Shown: positions 30,445 through 36,827 of the stretch, one piece after another
Layout of the letters: every line of letters begins with the position of its first letter
Position numbering within the stretch: the stretch's first letter is position 1
NCBI RefSeq assembly: GCF_025725725.1
Contig: NZ_CP107020.1
Span: 1,922,001 to 1,986,000 of the forward strand
DNA length: 64,000 nucleotides
DNA from: Brachybacterium huguangmaarense
GTDB lineage: Bacteria > Actinomycetota > Actinomycetes > Actinomycetales > Dermabacteraceae
Direction of reading: 5' to 3'
Program-made: the position numbers and the translations under genes
The notes under the pieces: generated by a model
Databases searched by the model: none
Seen by the model: the letters and a program-made list of their open reading frames with translations, nothing else
Told to the model about the DNA's origin: nothing

Positions 30445-30675
30445 TCAGCGGTTCTGCCCGGCCTCGAGAGCGCGTTCGGCGGCCAGCTGACGTTCGGTCT
30501 CGGCGTAGCTGCGCTCGATGTACGCCTCGATCTCGGACTGCTCGACCCGCCACTGGCCGCGGCCCCCGACCTTGATCGCGCGCAGCTCGCCCGATCGCAC
30601 GAGCGCATAGGCCTGGGAGGCCGAGATCGACAGCATCTCGGCCACGTCGGACAGGGGTACGAAGCGAGCGGGCAT
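30445..30675 (-). CDS. Excisionase/BldC-like helix-turn-helix protein
   Basis: A 76-aa protein that is nearly all winged-HTH: FVPLSDVAEMLSISASQAYALVRSGELRAIKVGGRGQWRVEQSEIEAYIER, a MerR-like HTH_17 domain, then a charged helix. Proteins of this size include phage excisionases and the developmental regulator BldC. Since there is no integrase nearby and the neighbours are core actinobacterial genes, a host regulator is more likely. ATG 30675 has GAGG six bases upstream; ATG 30687 is possible. It might bind the phased repeats about 0.9 kb away. Confidence 0.82.
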   Translation of the reverse strand: MPARFVPLSDVAEMLSISASQAYALVRSGELRAIKVGGRGQWRVEQSEIEAYIERSYAETERQLAAERALEAGQNR

Positions 30676-30910
30676 CACGGTCCTCATCGGCTCGTCGCGG
30701 GGAAGCGGCTCGAGCCATTGTGCCACCGTGCGACCGGCTCCACCCCGCGGGCCCCTGCCGCAGTGGACGGCACGGCCGATATCCACAGCCGGGCCCCTCA
30801 CCGCGCGCCGGCGGCCGTCGTGGCCTAGTCTGCCCCGTACGGCACCGCACAGGGCCGTGCCGAGTTCGGGGGGACATCGGGGTCTCCTTGTCGACCATCG
30901 AGGAGGCACC

Positions 30911-31546
30911 GTGACCGCCGCCGCCCTTCGCCTGCGCCGTCCCCGCTGGCGCGACCCGCGCCTGCTCATCGGCATCGTGCTCGTGCTCGTGAGCGTGATC
31001 GCCGGGATGCTGCTCCTCTCGCGCCTCTCGGCGACGACCACGGTGCTCGTGGCACGCGGGGACGTCGTCGTCGGCGACATCCTCGAGGCCGACGACTTCA
31101 CGACCGCCGAGCTGCGCCTCGGCGAGCAGGTCGCCCGCTACGCGGACTCGCCGGACGACATCCCCGACGGCGCGGTTGCGACCGCCACCGTGCACGCCGG
31201 CGAGCTGCTGCCCCTCAGCGCGATCGGGCAGGCCGACGGCGTCGAGCTGCGGCCCGTCGTGGTCGCGGTCGACAGCGCCGTCGCGGCCTCCGTCGGTCCG
31301 GGCGCGCAGGTCGAGCTGTGGACGACGCCGACCGGGACGTCGACCGATGCCCGCGCCACCTCGACCCTGCTCGTCGAGGACGGCGTGGTCCGCTCGGTCG
31401 ACGAGGGCAGCTCGCTCGGGATGCGCTCGATGACCATCGAGGTGCTCGTGGCCGCCGACGACGTGCCGGCCGTGCTCGAGGCGCTCGCCGCCGACGACCG
31501 GCTCGACGTGATCGCGGTCCCCGGCGCCCGCGGGGCCACGCCGTGA
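30911..31546 (+). CDS. SAF domain-containing (CpaB/RcpC-like) membrane protein
   Basis: A 211-aa protein with a basic N-terminus, one TM helix (LLIGIVLVLVSVIAGMLLLS) and a SAF domain (TVLVARGDVVVGDILEADDFTTAELRLGEQ, then VATATVHAGELLPLSAIG). CpaB/RcpC proteins with this layout help assemble Flp/Tad pili in the periplasm or cell wall. GTG 30911 has a perfect AGGAGG ten bases upstream. It overlaps the CpaE-like gene (GTGA), so the two form an operon, 15 kb from tadABC. Confidence 0.82.
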   Translation: MTAAALRLRRPRWRDPRLLIGIVLVLVSVIAGMLLLSRLSATTTVLVARGDVVVGDILEADDFTTAELRLGEQVARYADSPDDIPDGAVATATVHAGELLPLSAIGQADGVELRPVVVAVDSAVAASVGPGAQVELWTTPTGTSTDARATSTLLVEDGVVRSVDEGSSLGMRSMTIEVLVAADDVPAVLEALAADDRLDVIAVPGARGATP

Positions 31547-32796
31547 TCGACGTCGTGCTGTGCGCCTCGGGGAGCGACGAGGTCCGCATCGTGCACGGGA
31601 TCGCCCAGGAGCACGCCCGCGACCTGCGCGTGGTGCGGCGCTGTGCCGATCTCGCCGAGACGCTCGGGGTCGTCACGGCCGGGCTCGGGGACGTCGTGCT
31701 CATCGATCTCGCCGTGCGGGGCCTCAGCCGCGACGCCCTCGCCGACCTCATGGACGCGGGCGCCGCCGTCGTCGGCATCGCGCACCCCGGGGCGGCGGGC
31801 TCGACCACGCTCGGGCTGCGGCACGTCGTGGACGCCGATGCGCCGGTCGCCGACGTGGCCAGGACGCTCCTCGCGGCCCTCGACCCCGAGGAGCCGGCTG
31901 CCGACGCAGGGGTGCTGCCTGACGGCGAGACGGACGGCCCGCGCGGCCGGATGATCGCCGTCTGGGGCCCGCTCGGCGCCCCGGGGCGTTCGACCCTGGC
32001 CGCGAACCTCGCCCATGAGGCGGCTCTCGGAGGCACCTCGACGATCCTCGTGGACGCGGACACGTACGGCTCCGCGCTCGCACAGATCCTCGGGATCCTC
32101 GACGAGTCGCCCGGCCTGGTCGCGGCGTGCCGGGCGAGCAGCCGCGGCACCCTCGACGCCGAGGCGGTGGCCGCGCTGGTCCCCGACGTGCATCCGCAGC
32201 TGCGCTTCCTGAGCGGCATCGGGGTGGCCGCCCGCTGGCCCGAGGTGCGCGACAGCTCGCTCGAGGGGGTGTGGGACGCGCTGCGGGCGGCCGGCTCCCT
32301 GATCGTCGTGGACGCCGGCTTCTGCCTCGAGGAGGACGAGGAGCTCAGCTACGACACGATGGCTCCGCGCCGCAACGCCGCGACCACGAGCGCCCTCGCG
32401 CACGCCGACGCCGTGGTCGCCGTGGTCGGCGCGGACCCGGTCTCGATCACGCGCCTGCTGCGGGAGGCGGAGAGGCTCGGCGAGCTGGGGGTCGACCGGC
32501 CCCACGTGGTCGTCAACCGCCACGCATCTCCCGTCCCGGTCGACCGGGTGCGCGAACTCGTGGCCTCACGCCTCCCGGTCGCCTCGGTGACCGTGCTGCC
32601 GGACGATCCCGCCACCTGCCGGCGAGCGGCCTGGGACGGGTCGCTGCTGTCCGAGGCGGGCCCGCGCACGCCGCTGCGACGGGCCGTGAAGGACCTCGCC
32701 CTCGCGCTCGCCCTCGCTCTCGCCGCCGACGGCGTGGAGGAGTCGGCGCCCGAGGTCGCCGCCTCCGCGCGCGTCGGGCCGCGCGTCGGGCGCTGA
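31543..32796 (+). CDS. CpaE-like MinD/ParA-fold protein
   Basis: A 417-aa protein. Residues 1-120 resemble a receiver-like domain; from about 138 a MinD/ParA P-loop fold follows: MIAVWGPLGAPGRSTLAANLAHEA, TILVDADTYGSALAQILGI, SLIVVDAGF and ADAVVAVVGADPVSITRLLREAERL. The deviant Walker A is GAPGRST: the signature lysine is missing and the usual GKS/T lysine is Arg. CpaE-like proteins place Tad pilus machinery at cell poles. The substitutions suggest altered nucleotide handling, a trait also seen in other actinobacterial copies of this family. Confidence 0.8.
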   Translation: MIDVVLCASGSDEVRIVHGIAQEHARDLRVVRRCADLAETLGVVTAGLGDVVLIDLAVRGLSRDALADLMDAGAAVVGIAHPGAAGSTTLGLRHVVDADAPVADVARTLLAALDPEEPAADAGVLPDGETDGPRGRMIAVWGPLGAPGRSTLAANLAHEAALGGTSTILVDADTYGSALAQILGILDESPGLVAACRASSRGTLDAEAVAALVPDVHPQLRFLSGIGVAARWPEVRDSSLEGVWDALRAAGSLIVVDAGFCLEEDEELSYDTMAPRRNAATTSALAHADAVVAVVGADPVSITRLLREAERLGELGVDRPHVVVNRHASPVPVDRVRELVASRLPVASVTVLPDDPATCRRAAWDGSLLSEAGPRTPLRRAVKDLALALALALAADGVEESAPEVAASARVGPRVGR

Positions 32797-32967
32797 GCAG
32801 GTCAGGACCCGGCTGGCGGGTACCTCCGGACGGCCTCGTCGCACCTATGCCGCGACCCCCGTGCCCCGAAGCTGACGTCGGGCGCTGGAGTGATCCCCCG
32901 TGCGCTGCATCGGACGCCGCGCCCCGCTCCCGCATCGCCCGTCATGTCGGGAGATCATCGTCGGAAG

Positions 32968-33028
32968 ATCGAGATCGCCTTTTCGGGCGGAATTCCACGA
33001 GAATTCCACCCGAAAAGGCGATCTCGAT
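32968..33028. repeat. Long near-perfect inverted repeat (28-bp arms)
   Basis: Left arm 32968-32995 and right arm 33001-33028 are complementary at 27 of 28 positions (one C/T change) around a five-base loop, CACGA. It lies about 170 bases after the CpaE-like gene in a region of nearly 400 bases without a confident gene. It could be a bidirectional terminator, but there is no T-run, and its right arm ends within the ATG of a small frame at 33027. Confidence 0.8.
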
Positions 33029-33197
33029 GACGGGCACTGCGACGGACACTCGGGACATGGATCGTGACGCGCATCGGGACGCGCGTCGTGACGGACATCG
33101 GGTCGCGCATCTGGACGCGCACTCGACGCCTCCCGAGTCACCACGGACGCCCGGCACACGGTCCCGTCGCGCCACCGTGACAGGATGGCGCCCATGA
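33027..33197 (+). CDS. Possible small His/Arg/Asp-rich protein (56 aa)
   Basis: ATG 33027 follows AAAAGG by eight or nine bases, and that ribosome-site-like sequence is inside the stem of the long hairpin. The frame ends in an ATGA overlap with the DUF6912 start at 33194. The product carries four-residue repeats (DRDAHRDARRDGHRVAHLDA) encoded by 12-bp tandem DNA units, then a Pro/Arg/Thr-rich tail. No homologue is recognised. The overlap and possible RBS favour a gene, but the repeat could instead be untranslated. Confidence 0.3.
   Translation: MTGTATDTRDMDRDAHRDARRDGHRVAHLDAHSTPPESPRTPGTRSRRATVTGWRP
33061..33120 (+). repeat. Five 12-bp tandem repeats
   Basis: Units at 33061, 33073, 33085, 33097 and 33109 follow a consensus close to ATCGGGACGCGC, each with one or two changes. 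A partial sixth unit follows. It lies in the gap downstream of the long hairpin. Confidence 0.75.
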
Positions 33198-33661
33198 GGA
33201 TCTACGTGCCCCTGCTCCCCGCCGACATCGAGGTCCTGCGCCGTGCCGAGACCCCGGCAGGACGCCTTGCGCTCGCGAGCGGACGCCCCGCATGGGCCGT
33301 CACCCCGGCGGCCCGCGACGACCGGGCCGGAGAGGATCTCGACGACCTCGAGTACGACGCGCTCCAGGACGCCGTGTACGCGGATCTCGAGGATCCCGCG
33401 CGGCGCTCGGCGTCGGGCGCGCGCCGCCTGGGCGTTGTCGCGGGCGACGTCTCCGACCAGGCCGTCGCCGACGCCTCGCCCACCGGCGGCGCGTTCGGCG
33501 TCGTCATGGCCCGCGGCGAGGAGCTGCGGATCGCGAGCCTGCACGTGACCGAGCAGGGCGCCGCCGCGATCCGCGCCGACGACACCGACCCGGCGCTGCT
33601 GTGGTTCGACGTCGCGGAGCTGCCCGCGGCGCTCGACTACCTCGCCGAGCCCGCCGCGTAG
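33194..33661 (+). CDS. DUF6912 family protein
   Basis: A 155-aa protein with the family opening MRIYVPLLPADIEVLRRAE, a YDALQDAVYADLEDP segment and GVVAGDVSDQAVADA. It is a small soluble actinobacterial family of unknown function. ATG 33194 is preferred to the ATG three codons earlier because it matches the family start and leaves room for the possible RBS at ACAGG. The 3' end overlaps the convergent DUF2505 gene by 25 bases. Confidence 0.8.
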   Translation: MRIYVPLLPADIEVLRRAETPAGRLALASGRPAWAVTPAARDDRAGEDLDDLEYDALQDAVYADLEDPARRSASGARRLGVVAGDVSDQAVADASPTGGAFGVVMARGEELRIASLHVTEQGAAAIRADDTDPALLWFDVAELPAALDYLAEPAA

Positions 33662-34143
33662 TCGGCCGCGCTGCGCTCCTCGAGGGCGAGCACGCGCGAG
33701 ACGTAGGGCAGGGCCGCCTGCTCGATCTTCCGACCCAGCAGCGGCACCTTCGCCACGAGCTCGCCGTCGATGCGCATCTCGGCGCCCGCCTCGCCCTCGG
33801 GCGTGAGCGCGACGTCGCCGGTCATGCTCGCGGGCGCCCCGGCGACCTCGAAGGCGATGCTGCCGCGCCGCGACCCGTCCGCAGCGGGCGCCTGCCACGT
33901 CTGGGTCTCCCGGATCGTCACGGTGGTCCCGACGAAGCGACGCATGAGGTCCGGGATGCCGTCGGTGGGCATCTCGATGGACGTGGTCACGGTGAACGCG
34001 TCGGCCGGATCGCCCTGCACGGTCGCGGTCGCCTCGTGCGCGTGCAGCACCCGGGCGCGCACGTCCGCATAGGCGGGGTCCGCGTACATGCTCGCGACGT
34101 CGGCGACCCCGAGCGGCAGGTGCAGCGTCTCGGACAGGTGCAT
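33637..34143 (-). CDS. DUF2505 domain-containing protein
   Basis: A 168-aa protein matching DUF2505 (START/Bet v1-like fold): VADVASMYADPAYADVRARVLHA, ADAFTVTTSIEMPTDGIPDLMRRFVG, RRGSIAFEVAGAPASMTGDVAL and ELVAKVPLLGRKIEQAALPYV. Members are cytosolic and probably bind a lipid or hydrophobic ligand; the function is unknown. The 3' end overlaps DUF6912 by 25 bases in the convergent orientation. The start at 34143 is 104 bases from the divergent pdtaS gene. Confidence 0.85.
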   Translation of the reverse strand: MHLSETLHLPLGVADVASMYADPAYADVRARVLHAHEATATVQGDPADAFTVTTSIEMPTDGIPDLMRRFVGTTVTIRETQTWQAPAADGSRRGSIAFEVAGAPASMTGDVALTPEGEAGAEMRIDGELVAKVPLLGRKIEQAALPYVSRVLALEERSAADYAAGSAR

Positions 34144-34235
34144 GGCAGGGGTTCCTCTCGTGGTGGCGGGACGGACCGGTGGCGCCGCGGCGCGGCGGGC
34201 CCGTCGTGCGTCCGACCCTAGTGCCCGCGCGCCCC

Positions 34236-34241
34236 TATCCT
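34236..34241 (+). promoter_or_regulatory. Candidate -10 for a leaderless pdtaS transcript
   Basis: TATCCT, six bases, then ATG at 34248. This exactly fits the leaderless pattern and supports the chosen start. Confidence 0.5.
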
Positions 34242-34247
34242 GGGATC

Positions 34248-35741
34248 ATGCCGAGCCTTGCGAAGTTCCTCTCCGACGCGCCCGGGCACGACGAGCGTGC
34301 CGCCGAATGGCTGCAGCTCCTGGTGGGGGACTGGAACCTCATCTCCGACCTCATGCGCGCCGACCTCGTGCTGTGGGTCCAGCGGGAGGGCGAGGCGGTC
34401 GCGGTCGCGCATTGCCGCCCGTCGACCGGCTCGACCGTCTACTACGAGGATCCGGTCGGGGGGCGTGCCACGGCCGAGAGCAATCCCGACCTGCTGGCCC
34501 TGCTCACCGGGCAGACGGACTCCGCGCCCGTGCGCCGCGTGCAGCGCGAGGGGCGCGAGGCCGAGCTGTTCATGGTCCCGGTCCGCAAGGACGGCCGCAC
34601 GATCGCGGTCGTCACCGTCGAGTCGCCGCTCCCGACCTCGGCGCCCTCGGAGTCGGAGTCCCGCTTCACGGAGATGGGCCGGCGCCTGCTGCGCATGGTC
34701 GCGGCGGGGGCCTTCCCGATCGCGGGCGCCCCGATCCCGCCGCGCCGCGGTGCACCGCGCGTGGTCGACGGCATCGTCGAGCTCGACGACCAGGGGGTCG
34801 TGCTGTGGGCCTCCCCGAACGCCCTCTCGGCGTTCCACCGCTTCGGGGTGGCCGGCGAGATGGTCGGCACCACGCTCGCGGAGCTGTCCACGGCGGTCCT
34901 GCAGTCCCGGGCGCCGGTCGACGAGTCCCTCCCGCTCGTGCTCATGGGCCGTGCCGCGTGGCGCAGCGACATGCAGGCCCGCGGGGGCACCCTCTCGCTG
35001 AGGGCGGTCCCGCTCACGCAGGGCGGGGTCAGGACCGGTGCGATCGTGCTCGTGCGCGACGTGACCGAGCTGCGTCGCCGCGAGCGCGAGCTCATGACCA
35101 AGGACGCGACGATCCGCGAGGTCCATCACCGGGTCAAGAACAACCTGCAGACCGTCGCCGCGCTGCTGCGCCTGCAGTCGCGGCGCATGACGTCCCCCGA
35201 GGCGCGCGCCGCACTCACGGAGGCGATGCGGCGCGTCTCGACGATCGCGCTCGTGCACGAGTCGCTCCTCCAGGGCAGCGAGGAGGCCGTGTTCTTCGAC
35301 GAGGTGATCGACCGCTGCCTGCGCCTCGCGGTCGACGCCGCGAGCGCGTCGGTGCGCCGGGTCGACGCCGAGCCCATCGACGGCGCGCCCCAGGTCGAGG
35401 TCCGCACCGAGCGTATCGGCAAGGCCGGTACGGTCAACGCGGAGGAGGCCACACCGCTCGCCCTCGTGGTCACCGAGCTCGTGACCAACGCCGTCGAGCA
35501 CGGGCTCGCGACGACCGGCGGGACCCTGACGGTGCGCAGCGAGCGCACGGGCTCGCACCTGGTGATCCAGATCGAGGACGACGGCATCGGGATGGGCGAC
35601 GCCAAGCCCACCGGGCTGGGCACGAACATCGCCTCGACCCTCGTCCAGGGCGAGCTGGGCGGCACCCTGACGTGGGACAGCATGCCCGAGGGCGGGACGC
35701 GCGCGACCCTCGACGTCTACCTCGACCCGATCACCGTCTGA
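34248..35741 (+). CDS. pdtaS: Sensor histidine kinase PdtaS
   Basis: A 497-aa soluble kinase: an N-terminal GAF-like domain (SLAKFLSDAPGHDERAAEWLQLLVGDW, LVLWVQREGEAVAVAHCRPSTGS), a PAS domain around residues 170-280, and a HisKA_2 domain with IREVHHRVKNNLQTVAALLRLQ (phosphorylated His near 293) followed by the ATPase domain (VVTELVTNAVEHGL, IEDDGIGMGDAKPTGLGTNI). PdtaS acts with the antiterminator PdtaR, which is not in this window. No TM segment is present, consistent with cytosolic PdtaS. Convergent with whiB1 as in mycobacteria. Confidence 0.92.
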   Translation: MPSLAKFLSDAPGHDERAAEWLQLLVGDWNLISDLMRADLVLWVQREGEAVAVAHCRPSTGSTVYYEDPVGGRATAESNPDLLALLTGQTDSAPVRRVQREGREAELFMVPVRKDGRTIAVVTVESPLPTSAPSESESRFTEMGRRLLRMVAAGAFPIAGAPIPPRRGAPRVVDGIVELDDQGVVLWASPNALSAFHRFGVAGEMVGTTLAELSTAVLQSRAPVDESLPLVLMGRAAWRSDMQARGGTLSLRAVPLTQGGVRTGAIVLVRDVTELRRRERELMTKDATIREVHHRVKNNLQTVAALLRLQSRRMTSPEARAALTEAMRRVSTIALVHESLLQGSEEAVFFDEVIDRCLRLAVDAASASVRRVDAEPIDGAPQVEVRTERIGKAGTVNAEEATPLALVVTELVTNAVEHGLATTGGTLTVRSERTGSHLVIQIEDDGIGMGDAKPTGLGTNIASTLVQGELGGTLTWDSMPEGGTRATLDVYLDPITV

Positions 35742-35776
35742 CGGCTCGGCGGCCGCCGCCGAGGAGCGGGCATGAC

Positions 35777-35806
35777 GAAGGCCGGCCCCCGCGGGGACCG
35801 GCCTTC
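35777..35806. terminator. Bidirectional terminator between pdtaS and whiB1
   Basis: GAAGGCCGGCCC at 35777-35788 pairs with GGACCGGCCTTC at 35795-35806 (one mismatch). It lies in the 78-base gap between two converging genes. Confidence 0.75.
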
Positions 35807-35819
35807 GAGCGCAGCGGGG

Positions 35820-36068
35820 TCAGCCGGCGCGACGGGCGCGCGCGGTGCGGCGCTTCAGCGAGCGGCGCTCGTCCTCGGACAGGCCGCCCCAGACGCCCGA
35901 GTCCTGGCCGCTCTCGAGGGCGAACTTCAGGCAGGTGGTCATCACGTCGCAGCGCTGGCAGACCGCCTTGGCCTCCTGGATCTGTGTGATCGCCGGTCCG
36001 GTATTGCCGATCGGGAAGAACAGCTCGGGATCCTGTGTGAGGCATTCTGCGCGGTGGCGCCAGTCCAT
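35820..36068 (-). CDS. whiB1: WhiB-family regulator, WhiB1 type
   Basis: An 82-aa WhiB protein: cysteines at residues 9, 37, 40 and 46, the GVWGG motif and a basic tail (RRSLKRRTARARRAG). WhiB1 is the essential NO-sensitive [4Fe-4S] regulator that binds the primary sigma factor. The assignment rests on the very short N-terminus (MDWRHRAEC), the Pro-Ile-Gly-Asn-Thr-Gly-Pro loop and the neighbouring pdtaS, as for Rv3219/Rv3220c. ATG 36068 is preceded by a purine-rich GGAAAGAGAG. Confidence 0.93.
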   Translation of the reverse strand: MDWRHRAECLTQDPELFFPIGNTGPAITQIQEAKAVCQRCDVMTTCLKFALESGQDSGVWGGLSEDERRSLKRRTARARRAG

Positions 36069-36374
36069 CGAAACTCTCTCTTTCCAGAGCATCCCGCCGG
36101 ACTCCCGAAGGGTGCCGGCACAATGCGGTTCGTCCCGCAGGACGTGTGCAGAAGGGTCATCGCCGATGCGTGAGGAGACCTGTCCTCGGCGCCATCGGGC
36201 CGTGATCCATTGTCCCCAGCGGCGTGAACGCGCGACAAGGGATTGTGCGGCCCACTTCGGTGGCACTTCCCACACCACGCACCCTTGCGCCCTCGGACGC
36301 GCCGCCCGCACGAGCCCGCGACCCGCGAGGGGCGGAGCCCGGAGGGTCCCTGCCGGGCCGATACAGTGCACGTC
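36069..36374. promoter_or_regulatory. Divergent intergenic region upstream of whiB1
   Basis: A 306-base region between whiB1 (minus) and the small membrane protein (plus). TACAGT at 36362-36367 lies seven bases before ATG 36375 and is a candidate leaderless -10 for that gene. A TGTGC-N6-GTCAT at about 36145 only weakly recalls a CRP site. No convincing whiB1 promoter was identified by eye. Confidence 0.4.
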
Positions 36375-36782
36375 ATGACCCGGTCCGAGCCCGATCCCGC
36401 TCCCTCGTCCTCCCGCCCTCGCGCCGCCGCGGTGGGCCTGCTGGCCCTCGAGGCGCTCGCTCTGCTCGCGATCGCCTCGCTCGCCCTGCTCGACGGGGCG
36501 CGCAGCACGGGCGAGCTGCGGACCTTCGCGATGGGCCTCGCCGCGTTCCTCGCGATCTTCGCCGTGCTGGTCGGCGCGGCGGCCCTCTCGGTCATGCGCG
36601 AGCGGCGCTTCGGCATCGGCTTCGGGATCACCTGGCAGCTGTTCCAGGCCCTCGTCGGCGCCTCGCTGCTGCGAGCCTCGCTCTATGCGGCGGGCGTGTT
36701 CGCGCTGGTCACGGCGATCCTCACGTTCGTGCTGCTGTTCCAGCTGTCCCGGACGACGCCGACGCCGCTCGAGCGGGACTGA
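36375..36782 (+). CDS. Small four-TM membrane protein
   Basis: A 135-aa protein with four predicted TM helices: VGLLALEALALLAIASLAL, FAMGLAAFLAIFAVLVGAAAL, a weaker FGITWQLFQALVGASLL, and AGVFALVTAILTFVLLFQL. A short Pro/Ser-rich N-terminus precedes. No catalytic residue is seen. It is the conserved small gene often found beside whiB1 in actinobacteria. The ATG lies seven bases after a TACAGT -10 element. Function unknown. Confidence 0.72.
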   Translation: MTRSEPDPAPSSSRPRAAAVGLLALEALALLAIASLALLDGARSTGELRTFAMGLAAFLAIFAVLVGAAALSVMRERRFGIGFGITWQLFQALVGASLLRASLYAAGVFALVTAILTFVLLFQLSRTTPTPLERD

Positions 36783-36827
36783 TCCCGCCGAGCGGCGCCG
36801 ACCGCGGGGCCGTGGGCGCGTCCGGGT

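Noticed and set aside
30445-30675. Small HTH gene considered as a phage excisionase
   Set aside because: No integrase or other phage gene is nearby and the flanking genes are conserved actinobacterial ones; a BldC-like host regulator is more likely.
33061-33120. Short repeats considered as a CRISPR array
   Set aside because: Units are 12 bp, directly adjacent and degenerate, without spacers. No CRISPR array or cas gene was found anywhere in the window.
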